Below are positions 25,406 to 34,514 of a stretch of DNA of 64,000 nt, in pieces (positions within the stretch are counted from its first letter, which is position 1; each line of letters begins with the position of its first letter). Origin of the DNA: JAHBVL01 sp964461025 (GTDB taxonomy: Bacteria > Chloroflexota > Chloroflexia > Thermomicrobiales > UBA6265). The stretch lies in contig CAYWSE010000001.1 in NCBI GenBank assembly GCA_964461025.1, forward strand, positions 73,377-137,376, written 5' to 3'. The position numbers and the translations under genes were made by a program. The notes beneath the pieces are model-generated. The model had not been told where the DNA came from, did no database searches, and saw only the letters and a list, made by a program, of their open reading frames with translations.

Positions 25406-26062
25406 TCAGGTGTTACCCGCAACCCAGTCATTGAGCAACCTGTCGCGAGAGTGGTTGAGATGCGAGACGATCGAATTCGACACCTCCTCGGCATCGCCAA
25501 GCTTGCACGCCGCGATGATCTCGACGTGATCCTGCCCGATCGCAGTTTCTGCTCCCGCCATCGCGGTGCTGGCGAACATGTACCTGCTGCACCGGCGCCA
25601 GAGCATATCGACGCTGTCCAACCACCGCTGTGACCCGGCCGCTCGGTAGAGAATGGTGTGAAACTGTTTGTCCTGTTCGAGAAACGCGACCCAGTCTCCC
25701 TTGCGCTCGTTCATCTGGCAAACAGCATCTTCCATCTTTGCCAGGTCGTCATCAGTCAACCGTCGGACCGCTCGCGCCGCCACCATCGCTTCGAGCCCGG
25801 ATCGCATGGCATACAGTTCGAGGATCTCTTCGAGATCCATGGCCGTAACCACAGCGCCTTTGTGCGCGATCTGCACAACGAGGCCCTCCGCCTCGAGTGC
25901 ACGGAGTGCTTCGCGAACCGGCGTCATGCTCAAACCAAATTGCTTTGAGATATCTTCCAGGATCAGACGTGATCCTGGTGCGATCTCCTGCGTGATGATC
26001 GACTCTCGAAGCATATCCAGTGCAACCGCGCGTTTTGTCCTGAACTCGGCAACGGCCTGCAT
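25406..26062 (-). CDS. GntR family transcriptional regulator, FadR/FCD subfamily
   Basis: This 218-residue cytosolic regulator has an N-terminal winged helix (residues ~10-72: ALDMLRESIITQEIAPGSRLILEDISKQFGLSMTPVREALRALEAEGLV) and an all-helical FCD effector domain (LYAMRSGLEAMVAARAVRRL, with metal-type His near QFHTILYRAAG and DHVEIIAACKLGD). Such proteins usually repress catabolic operons and respond to an organic acid. The ATG at 26062 has an AAGAGG site. A palindrome at 26186-26205, between this gene and the divergent SDR, is a likely operator. Confidence 0.92.
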   Translation of the reverse strand: MQAVAEFRTKRAVALDMLRESIITQEIAPGSRLILEDISKQFGLSMTPVREALRALEAEGLVVQIAHKGAVVTAMDLEEILELYAMRSGLEAMVAARAVRRLTDDDLAKMEDAVCQMNERKGDWVAFLEQDKQFHTILYRAAGSQRWLDSVDMLWRRCSRYMFASTAMAGAETAIGQDHVEIIAACKLGDAEEVSNSIVSHLNHSRDRLLNDWVAGNT

Positions 26063-26185
26063 GGCGCTAACCTCTTGCAGCGAGACGCTGCTTCTGTAAA
26101 GGATCGGCCGCTCGATGAGCGCTCGGTCCACGAACCACACGACAATTCGTCAGGGACAGTCTCTTCGATTCGATGAGTCTGTATC

Positions 26186-26205
26186 TGATATGGTACCGAA
26201 TATCA
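26186..26205. promoter_or_regulatory. Candidate GntR operator palindrome
   Basis: TGATAT-GGTACCGA-ATATCA, with perfect 6-bp arms around a GGTACC core, lies in the divergent gntR/SDR intergenic region. The size and symmetry fit FCD-type GntR operators. Confidence 0.5.
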
Positions 26206-26270
26206 AATATCGAGTTCAACGTCGTTCATCCAGCGTCATGTTGAGGGCACCATCCCAGGAGAAACAGACC

Positions 26271-27038
26271 ATGTCGAACAGGGCGCCTGAGAAACGCGGC
26301 CAGGTCGTTCTCATCACCGGAGGGGGAAAAGGCATCGGACGACTCCTGGCGACGGAGTTCGCCCGGAGTGGTTCGCGTGTCGCAATTGCCAGCCGCACGA
26401 AGTCTGATCTTGATGCCGTGCTTGAAGAACTTGCCACGATCGCCCCGGGGCAAGCACACGGATTCGCCGCCGACGTGCGCTCGGATTCCAGTGTCGACGC
26501 ACTGTTTGACTCTGTTACTGACGTGTTTGGCAGGGTCGATGTGCTAGTCAACAATGCCGGCGTCTACATCAACCGACCCGCTCATGAGACGTCCGAAGAA
26601 GAATGGGACATCATGATTGACACGAACCTCAAGGGAGTTTTCCTCTGCTCGCGCCGTGCCGCACAGGAGATGTCTGGTTCCGGCGGTGGACGCATCGTCT
26701 CGATTTCATCAGTGCTTTCACACGTCGCTCAGCATGGCTACGCAGCATACGGAGCCTCGAAAGCCGGGGTCGAACAATTGACACGCGTCCTTGCGCTGGA
26801 GTTTGCCCACCTGCAAATTACTGTGAACGCCGTCGCCCCGACAAGTACCATCACCCGCGAAACGGCCGAGCGACTCTCGACTCCCGAGTCACTGGCCCGC
26901 GCTGAGTCTGTTATTCCGCTCGGGAGGTTCTGCGATGCCAGCGACGTGATTGGCGCAGTCATGTATTTTGCCGGCCCCGACGCCAGTTTCGTAACCGGGC
27001 AGACGCTCTACGTCGATGGTGGCTTCAGCCTACCTTGA
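26271..27038 (+). CDS. Short-chain dehydrogenase/reductase (SDR)
   Basis: This 255-residue classical SDR has the glycine-rich TGGGKGIGRLLA, NNAG in VLVNNAGVYI, catalytic Ser in SISSVLS, YGASK, and GQTLYVDGGF near the C-terminus. The sequence resembles 3-oxoacyl-ACP or glucose/gluconate dehydrogenases of the FabG type. I start at ATG 26271, preceded by AGGAG; the upstream in-frame stretch overlaps the gntR promoter. Divergence from gntR and the shared palindrome suggest it belongs to the same catabolic regulon. Confidence 0.92.
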   Translation: MSNRAPEKRGQVVLITGGGKGIGRLLATEFARSGSRVAIASRTKSDLDAVLEELATIAPGQAHGFAADVRSDSSVDALFDSVTDVFGRVDVLVNNAGVYINRPAHETSEEEWDIMIDTNLKGVFLCSRRAAQEMSGSGGGRIVSISSVLSHVAQHGYAAYGASKAGVEQLTRVLALEFAHLQITVNAVAPTSTITRETAERLSTPESLARAESVIPLGRFCDASDVIGAVMYFAGPDASFVTGQTLYVDGGFSLP

Positions 27039-27095
27039 TTGCTGTCCATTCGCTCGAGCAGGAACGCCCACGCCGGTCCGCCAAGCGCGACCAAC

Positions 27096-27833
27096 CTACG
27101 CCAGCTCCTGAAGCGCCGCAAGAGCGCCAACAGCTCCCGTGATGATCAGCAGGATCAGCACCACGCGGCGAAAGGTCGCCTGCGAGATGCGCCGGGTCAG
27201 GTGCTGCCCGGCCCAGGTGCCGAGCAGGGCAGCCGGAAGCATTGCCATCGAAATTGTCAGCTCGCGCCGGTTGACGAGTCCTTCGTTCACCAGCGCGATG
27301 AAACCCGTGATGCTGATCAGATAGAAAAACGCGGTGAGGCTCCCCCGAAAAACCTGCGTGGCGTATTCACGTGCCGAGAAGAGCAGCACGGCGGGCGGAC
27401 CCGCCATCCCGGTGGCGGTATTCAGAAACCCGCTGCAGAACCCAGCGATCGGTCCCGAAATGGGAGCATGAGCGCCAGGAAAGGCGCGACCGCGCAAAAG
27501 CAGAATGGCCGACGTGATCACCACCGCGCTGGCCATCAGCTTGATATAGGAGGCATCCAGCTCCGAGAGTATCCACGCGCCCGCGAACGAACCGATGAAC
27601 CCGGTTGGCGCCATCACCGCCACCGCGCTCCAGCGAATACTTCCCCAGGCGTCGATCAACACCAACCAGCGCGTCACAAGCGTGAGTACGATCACCACCG
27701 TCGTGATCGTCACCGGGTCAAACACGAGCAGCAGCGGCGGCACGATCACCAGCGAAAATCCGAACGCTGCCATGCCGGAAACAGCTGCCCCGACGGCGAT
27801 CATGACGAAGGCGAAGACGTACTGCAACTCCAT
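27096..27833 (-). CDS. TauE/SafE family membrane protein (sulfite/anion exporter type), copy 2
   Basis: This 245-residue polytopic membrane protein of the TauE/SafE (DUF81) family has about eight helices. The family signature appears twice in related form: GMAAFGFSLVIVPPLLLVFDP and FCSGFLNTATGMAGPPAVLL. Members export sulfite, sulfoacetate or other small organic anions. The ATG at 27833 lies five bases after the stop of a paralogue of equal length, so the pair arose by tandem duplication and is probably co-transcribed. A much longer upstream reading of this frame is an artefact of the paralogue's antisense-free GC-rich frame. Confidence 0.9.
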   Translation of the reverse strand: MELQYVFAFVMIAVGAAVSGMAAFGFSLVIVPPLLLVFDPVTITTVVIVLTLVTRWLVLIDAWGSIRWSAVAVMAPTGFIGSFAGAWILSELDASYIKLMASAVVITSAILLLRGRAFPGAHAPISGPIAGFCSGFLNTATGMAGPPAVLLFSAREYATQVFRGSLTAFFYLISITGFIALVNEGLVNRRELTISMAMLPAALLGTWAGQHLTRRISQATFRRVVLILLIITGAVGALAALQELA

Positions 27834-27838
27834 ACGGA

Positions 27839-28576
27839 TTACCAGAGATCCCGAATCGCGCTGACCACACCCACCAGCCCGGCGCACATCAGTATCGCAA
27901 CGACGGCTTGCCAGAATTGCGCGTCCGTGGCTCGTCTGACAACCCTCCGACCAACAACCGTGCCGGCCATCGCGGCGGGCAGCAGGGTGGCGACGACGCG
28001 CATTTCGCTCCAGCCGACATGCCCCTGCTGAATCAGCACAGCCATCGCCAGGAGATCGACCACGTAGAAGTAGGCGACGATGCTGGAGCGAAACTGATTG
28101 GGCGAGTACTTTCGCGCCGCGAAAAGGAGCGCCACCGGCGGGCCAGCCATCCCGGTGGCGACGTTCAGCATCCCGCTGAAGAATCCGGCCACAGACGGCG
28201 CCGCTGCGGATTGAGCTCCAGGCAGCACCCAGCCGCGAAAGGTCGCGACGGTGAACGAGAGCACGACAACGCCGGCCAGGAGCTTGATCCACGCTTCTGA
28301 GACGGTTTCGATCAACACGGCGCCGGCGCCGAGGCCAACGATCGCCCCGGGGAGAAGCATCTTCACCGTCGAGCGCTCGATCATCCGCCAGGTATCGAGC
28401 AGCACTACCCAGCCGGTCACAAGCGTAAGGGAAATGGCGACCGCCGTTACAGTGGGGGCGGAGTAGAGGAGTAGCAGCGGCGGCACGATCACCAGGGCAA
28501 AGCCGAACCCGGCGATGCCCGTGACAATTCCCCCACCAAATACGATCCCCAGCGCAATCAGCAGCTCAGGCGCCAC
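27839..28576 (-). CDS. TauE/SafE family membrane protein, copy 1
   Basis: This is a paralogue of the gene that follows it, also 245 residues from the preferred GTG start at 28576 (SD GGGGAGGAC at nine bases). It has GIAGFGFALVIVPPLLLLYSA near the N-terminus and GFFSGMLNVATGMAGPPVALLFAARKYSP in the second half. An in-frame ATG at 28633 would add a basic 19-residue leader. Two side-by-side copies could form a heteromeric exporter or handle different anions; neither can be told from sequence. Confidence 0.9.
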   Translation of the reverse strand: MAPELLIALGIVFGGGIVTGIAGFGFALVIVPPLLLLYSAPTVTAVAISLTLVTGWVVLLDTWRMIERSTVKMLLPGAIVGLGAGAVLIETVSEAWIKLLAGVVVLSFTVATFRGWVLPGAQSAAAPSVAGFFSGMLNVATGMAGPPVALLFAARKYSPNQFRSSIVAYFYVVDLLAMAVLIQQGHVGWSEMRVVATLLPAAMAGTVVGRRVVRRATDAQFWQAVVAILMCAGLVGVVSAIRDLW

Positions 28577-28730
28577 ACGTCTATGTCCTCCCCGCCTATT
28601 CTCGCAGGGAACGACAGTTGACGATTGAGTCATTCTCGATATATCCCCAATCCACCGGTTGGGTCATACTGTGTTCTCAGCGGTTCCGAATCGGCGGGGC
28701 TTGGGTGACCTTAATGCGAGGAGATAGTCG

Positions 28731-29747
28731 GTGTTTCGACGATTGATCCATATCGCGTTGCTTCTGACATTGATTGCGACGTCCAGTCTCATCACGCTGG
28801 CTCCGCTTGCAGCTCAGGAGAATCCCGACTGCCTCGGCGTCGATGATTACGTGCTCTCCGTCCGCACCGCGCAACTTGCCTATCTGACCGCCATCACAGG
28901 AATCGACCCGGCCAACGTCGAAAAATGGACACCGGAGGAACTTGATGTGTCCATTCGGGCCACCAACACGCTGACCACCACGCTCGCGGCGATCGCGCCC
29001 CCGCCGGCCGCTGACGAAGTTCATTCCGCGATCATCGAAACATTCAACACTTGGACGCTGCTGCTGGTCGCGGTACAGGAAAACGGCATACTCGGTGCGC
29101 TGAGCTTTCTCGATGCATTCACTGAGGTGAGCGCAAGGATGGACGCCAGCGGAATCACCTTCGAAGAGACATGCCAGATCGCCTTTCTCGACAACGACGA
29201 TGACGGAACACCTGAGATCGGCGCCGGCGTTCAACCGGCGCAGCCAACATCGGCCGAAATCGACCCCAGCCAGCCGCTCGGCTCCTTCGAGAATCCGGTC
29301 CCGGTCGGTCAAACGCAAAACGTCGGTGGCGGCTGGGAGATCACCGTCGTCGCGGTGCGCCCCGACGACACCCAGGCTGTCCTCGACCGAAATCAGTTCA
29401 ATGTGCCGCCCATCGAGGGCCGCCAGTTCTTTGTCGCCGATGTGATGGTCGAAAACACCGGCTCCCAGCCAGCCAGCTACGATGGCAACTACCGGCTGCG
29501 AGCCACGGGTTTGAATGGCGACTACACATCCTTTGCGCCCGACGACCGCTGTGGCGTGGTCGACAACGAATGGGACGAAACCGAAATCCAGCCGGGTGAG
29601 CAAGTCACGCGAGCGATCTGCTGGTCGATCCCGCTTGAAGAGGTCAACGCCATTCGCCTTTATGATCACGAAGCCGTCACCGAGTCGCGTGTCTACTTCG
29701 CCCTCGTGTCAGGCGAATCGTCGGCAACGCCAACTGCAGGCAACTAG
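28731..29747 (+). CDS. Secreted DUF4352-like protein
   Basis: This 338-residue exported protein has an N-terminal signal sequence (MFRRLIHIALLLTLIATSSL, cleavage near AAQE). The middle region is helical. An acidic, calcium-loop-like stretch DNDDDGTPEI leads into a C-terminal immunoglobulin-like beta domain (residues ~185-320) resembling DUF4352/telobacter-type domains: GGGWEITVVAVRPDD then FFVADVMVENTGSQPASY. Cys pairs may form a disulfide. It starts with GTG at 28731 behind GAGGAG. Function unknown; surface or extracellular location inferred. Confidence 0.75.
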   Translation: MFRRLIHIALLLTLIATSSLITLAPLAAQENPDCLGVDDYVLSVRTAQLAYLTAITGIDPANVEKWTPEELDVSIRATNTLTTTLAAIAPPPAADEVHSAIIETFNTWTLLLVAVQENGILGALSFLDAFTEVSARMDASGITFEETCQIAFLDNDDDGTPEIGAGVQPAQPTSAEIDPSQPLGSFENPVPVGQTQNVGGGWEITVVAVRPDDTQAVLDRNQFNVPPIEGRQFFVADVMVENTGSQPASYDGNYRLRATGLNGDYTSFAPDDRCGVVDNEWDETEIQPGEQVTRAICWSIPLEEVNAIRLYDHEAVTESRVYFALVSGESSATPTAGN

Positions 29748-29762
29748 GCCCCTCGCGACACC

Positions 29763-31379
29763 ATGCCTGCACCTGATCGCGCCATCGTTGGCGCACGCAT
29801 ACGAACCCTGGATGACGAGCAGCCGTTTGCCACAGCGGTAGCGATGCGCGGCGGCATCATCACGGCAGTCGGAGACGACGCCACGGTTCGCGCCGCATGC
29901 GATGGTTCGACCGAGCTGCTCGACGGGTCAGGCTTGCATATCGTTCCCGGTCTGACTGACTCGCACGTGCATCCCTTCTGGGGAGCCGAAGCGACGCAGG
30001 GCATCGACCTCTCCGATGTCTGGTCCCTTGCCGAGCTCAACGCGATCCTCGCCGCCGCGTGGGAGCGACAGCGGGGCGAGGGTTGGATCACCGGGTGGGG
30101 ACTCCATTTCGAACCATTCCTCGCCGGCGGCATTCGCGGCGACGCGTTCGCTGATGCCGTAGGTTCGGCTCCCGCCTTCCTGCGCTTTTTCGATGGGCAC
30201 ACTGCGGTGGCGAACCACGCCGCCCTGGAGCGGGCCGGAATCGACGGGGCACGCCAGTTCAGCGAGTTTGCCGCGATCGTCTGCGACAGCGACGGCAGGC
30301 CCACAGGTGAGCTGCAGGAATCAGCCACAATGGACCTGATCGCCGAGGTGATGCCGCAAGCAACAGACGACGATCGTTACCGTTGGTACGTCGAAGCAAT
30401 GCAGGGATTCAACCGGGTTGGATTGACGGCGATCCACGGCATGGATGGCGAACCGGCCCGATTCGATCTCCTGCGTGAGCTCGAGGCAAATGGCGATCTG
30501 ACGGTGCGGATGACCTCACCCCTCTGGCAAAGACCGGAAACCACCTTCGAGGAAATGCGTGCACAGCTCCAGTTGGTCAATGAAAAGGGGAGACACTGGA
30601 AAGCGGGATCGGCGAAGTTCTTCATCGACGGCGTCATCGAATCGGGAACGGCATGGCTGGTCGAGCCAGACCTCAGAGGTGAAGGACTTCACCCCTTCTG
30701 GCCCAATCCAGAGAAATACCAGAAAGCCGTAAAGCTCTTTGCGGAAGCGGGATTCCAGTGCATCACCCATGCCGTGGGCGACATGGCGGTGCGCTATGCG
30801 CTCGACGCTTATGCGGCATTTGGCGCGTCCCCCGGCGTCCGCCACCGCATCGAGCATATCGAACAGCTGACCGATTCCGATCTGCCACGATTTGCCGAAC
30901 TGGGCGTAGTGGCATCGATGCAGCCGTTGCACATGCATGCTTTTGAACCGGACAAGTCCGACGGTTGGTCCTGTCGGTTCGAACCAGAACGTCAACAGCG
31001 GGCATTCCGCAGCGGCGATTTGAAACGCGCGGGCGCTGTCGTTGCGTTGGGATCGGATTGGATGGTGGCGCCATTCGACCCGCGGCTCGGCATGGCCTGG
31101 GCGCGATTGCGGCGCCGGCCGGGCCACCCGGAACGACCATCGATTCTGCCGGAACAGAGGTTGACGCCGCTGGAAGCCCTGCATGGCTACACGACGCTGG
31201 CCGCCTACACGATCTCCGAGGAATCGATTTCCGGTCGCATCAAACCAGGTTATCGGGCCGACCTCACCGCCTTCGCCGCCGACCCGGTAGACATCGATGC
31301 CGACGCCCTTCTCGATCTGCCGGTGCTGATGACGGTGGTGGATGGCGACATTGTCTATCGAGACGAGAATGCAGCATGA
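29763..31379 (+). CDS. YtcJ-like metal-dependent amidohydrolase (amidohydrolase family 3)
   Basis: This 538-residue hydrolase has the N-terminal beta domain (AIVGARIRTLDDEQPFATAVAMRGGIITAVG) and metal motif DSHVHPFW of amidohydrolase-3 enzymes. Later elements are CITHAVGDMAVRYALDAY, HRIEHIEQL, ALGSDWMVAPFDP, and the final strand ADLTAFAADPVDI. Related proteins cleave formamides or N-acyl groups. It is read just after the DUF4352-like gene (15-bp gap) and its TGA overlaps the ATG of the DUF1801 gene. Confidence 0.92.
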   Translation: MPAPDRAIVGARIRTLDDEQPFATAVAMRGGIITAVGDDATVRAACDGSTELLDGSGLHIVPGLTDSHVHPFWGAEATQGIDLSDVWSLAELNAILAAAWERQRGEGWITGWGLHFEPFLAGGIRGDAFADAVGSAPAFLRFFDGHTAVANHAALERAGIDGARQFSEFAAIVCDSDGRPTGELQESATMDLIAEVMPQATDDDRYRWYVEAMQGFNRVGLTAIHGMDGEPARFDLLRELEANGDLTVRMTSPLWQRPETTFEEMRAQLQLVNEKGRHWKAGSAKFFIDGVIESGTAWLVEPDLRGEGLHPFWPNPEKYQKAVKLFAEAGFQCITHAVGDMAVRYALDAYAAFGASPGVRHRIEHIEQLTDSDLPRFAELGVVASMQPLHMHAFEPDKSDGWSCRFEPERQQRAFRSGDLKRAGAVVALGSDWMVAPFDPRLGMAWARLRRRPGHPERPSILPEQRLTPLEALHGYTTLAAYTISEESISGRIKPGYRADLTAFAADPVDIDADALLDLPVLMTVVDGDIVYRDENAA

Positions 31380-31849
31380 CCTGCATTAGCGTTCCAGCGG
31401 CAACCCACCCGGCATTGCCGCCGGACATGCCCGTGGAGGTTCGTGCCGCATTTGCGCGGTATGCCGAACCCGACCAGGAGCAATTGCTGAATCTCCGCGA
31501 TCTGATTTTCGCGGTCGCGGCTGAGACCGAAGGCGTCGGAGCCCTGGAAGAGACGCTGAAGTGGGGGCAGATAAGCTATCTCACGCCCCGGACCAAAAGC
31601 GGCACGACGATCCGAATCGATGTGGCTGGCGACGGTTCGGACCAGCTGGCCTTGTTCGTCAATTGCCAAACGAGTCTGGTCGGGCAGTACAGAGCGCTGT
31701 ACGGAACGGTCCTCGCCGTCGAAGGCAATCGCTGCGTGAGATTCAACATGAGTGATCAGGCATCCATTGAGGCGCTGGAGCATTGCATCGAGCTGGCATT
31801 GACCTATCACCTCGCCAGGAAGAGAAAGACATCGACCCGCCGCGCGTAG
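31376..31849 (+). CDS. DUF1801 domain protein
   Basis: This 157-residue protein contains the DUF1801 (YdhG-like) fold: helices around LLNLRDLIFAVAAE, then ALEETLKWGQISYLTPRTKSGTTIRIDV, and a beta sheet ending in LYGTVLAVEGNRCVRFN. Function in the family is not established. The ATGA overlap with the amidohydrolase stop indicates coupled translation. A GC-rich palindrome GGGGCGCGCCCC (31886-31897) follows and may act in termination. Confidence 0.82.
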   Translation: MTCISVPAATHPALPPDMPVEVRAAFARYAEPDQEQLLNLRDLIFAVAAETEGVGALEETLKWGQISYLTPRTKSGTTIRIDVAGDGSDQLALFVNCQTSLVGQYRALYGTVLAVEGNRCVRFNMSDQASIEALEHCIELALTYHLARKRKTSTRRA

Positions 31850-31918
31850 GAGCGCTGCATGCGTGGGAGTCGCGCCAAAAGAAAAGGGGCGCGCCCCCCA
31901 CTATTCGCAACCGCTGCG

Positions 31919-33280
31919 TCAGTTGCTGGTGAGGACGAGGGATTTTGCCCGGTCGAAGTCCTCGTCGGTAAGCAGTCCCTGCGTTTTCAGATCGGCAAGC
32001 TGCTGGAGACTCTGACTGACTGATTGGCCGGTCCCCGGCCGTGGCGATGCCGGTGCCGCTGACGCCGCGGCGAGAAAATCGGCCGGTACCGTCTTGGCCC
32101 GGAAAATCAGAATGAGACCGGCTGCTCCCGCCACCAGCAGCACGATCACCCAGCCGAAGTCGGTCCAGTCCAGAAGGAAGATGACTGCGCAAATGAAGGC
32201 GGCCCAGATGCCCGCGGCCGCCATTCGATTGACAGCAACGGCATTCTCGATCCTGCCTAGCACCGGATTTCGTTCGTAGAGCGATCGGCGAGCCTCGTCG
32301 TCAGATTCAAAGCTGACTCGCCCACGGAGAGCAAGGAGGTAAGTCGCACCGGCAACAGCGAGACCGATCAAACCAATGATGCGTAGCCCGGCTCGCAGAT
32401 AGTTGGTGAGTGTGTCGAAAAAGTAGCGCGCAGCATCCTTATCGACGGTGTCGCTGAGGTTGTTCATATAGAGCCAGCGCATCAGCACCACAAAAAGCAG
32501 GACTGCCAGCATCGAAATGGCCAGCCCAAGACCAGCAGCGACGATCGCGCCCCACCACCGGTTCGGAGCAATCAGCACGTATCCGAAGAGCGACGCCAGG
32601 GCAACGATCGTGAGGATGATCGAGAGATTGTCGAGTTCGCTGGAAATGTTCTGCAGATCGGCAAGCTGCGAAGACTCGAAAACGACAAAGGTAAGATCGC
32701 TCGTGGGCGCGGGGATGGATATTCCCCTTGCCGAGATATCGTCGAATACTGCCTGCACCACGGGTGTAAGGTCAACCGAGACCTGACCATTCTGGGTGTC
32801 GAAGAGGGGTGAATCGCCCCCTTCGAGAAGAGCGACGAAGCCGGTGTGGGCGAGACGGGCCGACTCATCCCAAACGGCGGGAAACTCTGGTGAGCTGACG
32901 AAGGAATGCGTGATCGAATTGACAGCGGCGTGCGTGACGGCCGGCAACAACGTCGCGGCGATGCCATCATTCTCAGAGACAATGTCGGTGGAGGAGACTT
33001 CGGCGGTGATGATGCTCGTCACACGGTTGGCGATGGAATCCTGAAACCCCGCGTTGTCGCCCAACGGGGAGACTGTGCGCACAAAACGGTCGGTGTCGAG
33101 CATCTGGTTTCTGGCCCAAACGGCGGGAACGGCGAGGCCCGCGCTGACCATGAAGAGCACAAGGAGCAGGGTGGCCAGCGGTCCTCTCCAGCGATCGAAT
33201 GTCGATACCGGAGATTCGGGAGTTGTGGACGCTGGGGGTCGATCCAGTATGAAGTCGTCGGGCATGCTCGGATTGGCCAC
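31919..33280 (-). CDS. Membrane protein with C-terminal SHOCT domain
   Basis: This 453-residue protein has an N-terminal helix (residues ~35-57), a ~170-residue extracytoplasmic region with repeated TNHSF/VSSPEF-like helices, then at least five more hydrophobic helices. The C-terminus carries a ~27-residue SHOCT motif (LADLKTQGLLTDEDFDRAKSLVL), a small oligomerisation helix pair often found at the ends of membrane or shock-related proteins. The same SHOCT pattern ends the 43020-43355 protein. It diverges from a dehydrogenase gene. Function unknown. Confidence 0.8.
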   Translation of the reverse strand: MANPSMPDDFILDRPPASTTPESPVSTFDRWRGPLATLLLVLFMVSAGLAVPAVWARNQMLDTDRFVRTVSPLGDNAGFQDSIANRVTSIITAEVSSTDIVSENDGIAATLLPAVTHAAVNSITHSFVSSPEFPAVWDESARLAHTGFVALLEGGDSPLFDTQNGQVSVDLTPVVQAVFDDISARGISIPAPTSDLTFVVFESSQLADLQNISSELDNLSIILTIVALASLFGYVLIAPNRWWGAIVAAGLGLAISMLAVLLFVVLMRWLYMNNLSDTVDKDAARYFFDTLTNYLRAGLRIIGLIGLAVAGATYLLALRGRVSFESDDEARRSLYERNPVLGRIENAVAVNRMAAAGIWAAFICAVIFLLDWTDFGWVIVLLVAGAAGLILIFRAKTVPADFLAAASAAPASPRPGTGQSVSQSLQQLADLKTQGLLTDEDFDRAKSLVLTSN

Positions 33281-33452
33281 TGCGCACTCCCTCCCTCTGG
33301 TTTCAGAACGCTATCGAGATTATCGATGGTCAACGATGGCATCGACGCCATACCTACTGGATTCGATGTCCAGTGTATCAGCGAACGTTCGCCTGCAGAA
33401 TGGTCCATTTGGTGCAATCGAGGGCAAATAGCCCGATTTGGAGCAAAGTCTG

Positions 33453-34475
33453 ATGTCTCACGGGTCCAAGAATCGGCAGACGCGGGTGCTGGTCACCGAC
33501 TACGCATGGCCGTCACCTGACATCGAACGGGGAATTCTCGATGCCGCCGGTATCGACATGCTCCTGGCCGAACGCGGCGACGCCGGCGAGCTTGCCAGGC
33601 TGGCGCCGGGTGTCGATGCCATCCTCTCCTGCTGGAAACCGATTCCAGCTTCGGTTCTGGATGAAGCTGATGCCTGCGTCCTCATCTCAAAATTCGGCAC
33701 CGGAGTCGACAATATCGATCTCGCCCGCGCGACCGAGCTTGGCATCATCGTCTGCAACATTCCCGACTTCTGCCTGGACGAAGTCTCTGACCATGCCATG
33801 GCGCTCCTGCTGGCCGCGGCGCGGCGTATCGTGCCATTCGATCGGGAAGTCCGGCAGGGTGAATGGCAACCGCGCAAAGGCCAGGCGTTGCAGCGATTGC
33901 GGGGCCGCACCCTCGGCATCGTCGGATATGGCGGAATCGCGAAAACGCTGATCCCGAAAGCGCGGGCGTTCGGGCTCGACGTCGTGGTCTATTCGCCGAG
34001 ACTGTCCGCTGGGTCGATCGAACCAGGAGTCGTGGCGACGAACACCCTGCACGACATGCTCGCCGACGCCGATTTCGTCTCGATTCATGCTCCCGCCAAC
34101 GCGGAAACGCGAGGGATGTTCGATGCGTCGGCGTTTGCCACGATGAAATCCGGCGCCTGGCTGATCAACACCTCGCGCGGCGCGCTGGTCGATGAAGAAG
34201 CGCTGATCGCGGCATTGCAGGAGGGCAAGCTGGGAGGAGCGGCGCTCGACGTCCTCGCTCAGGAACCTCCCGACCCCGCCAGTCCCCTCCTGACAATGCA
34301 GAACGTGATCCTCACGCCACACGCCGCCTTCGCCTCGCAACAGGCGATCGAAGACCTCCAGCGTCGCGCGGCCATGGCCGTCGTCCAGACCCTCGGCGGC
34401 GAACTGCCGAACAACATCGTCAACCCCGCGGTCCTGCACTCACCATCCTTGCGCTTTCCCAAGATTTTGGTGTGA
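33453..34475 (+). CDS. D-isomer-specific 2-hydroxyacid dehydrogenase
   Basis: This 340-residue NAD-dependent enzyme of the D-3-phosphoglycerate dehydrogenase/C-terminal-binding-protein branch has the Rossmann motif GIVGYGGIAKTL. The catalytic residues are the Arg in NTSRGALVDEEAL, the Glu in LAQEPPDP and the His in LTPHAAFAS. The N-terminal substrate domain includes CWKPIPASVLDEADACVLISKFGTGVDNID. It would interconvert a 2-hydroxy acid and a 2-keto acid; the exact substrate is not readable. The ATG at 33453 has GGAG upstream; a longer TTG start is less likely. Confidence 0.92.
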   Translation: MSHGSKNRQTRVLVTDYAWPSPDIERGILDAAGIDMLLAERGDAGELARLAPGVDAILSCWKPIPASVLDEADACVLISKFGTGVDNIDLARATELGIIVCNIPDFCLDEVSDHAMALLLAAARRIVPFDREVRQGEWQPRKGQALQRLRGRTLGIVGYGGIAKTLIPKARAFGLDVVVYSPRLSAGSIEPGVVATNTLHDMLADADFVSIHAPANAETRGMFDASAFATMKSGAWLINTSRGALVDEEALIAALQEGKLGGAALDVLAQEPPDPASPLLTMQNVILTPHAAFASQQAIEDLQRRAAMAVVQTLGGELPNNIVNPAVLHSPSLRFPKILV

Positions 34476-34514
34476 ACGCTACCTTCCCGTCGCTCTGCCT
34501 GAAAAGTCAATGGG

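Noticed and set aside
27096..28292. A 398-residue minus-strand frame spanning both TauE genes
   Set aside because: Its N-terminal 150 residues are a shifted reading of the upstream paralogue; the real start is ATG 27833.
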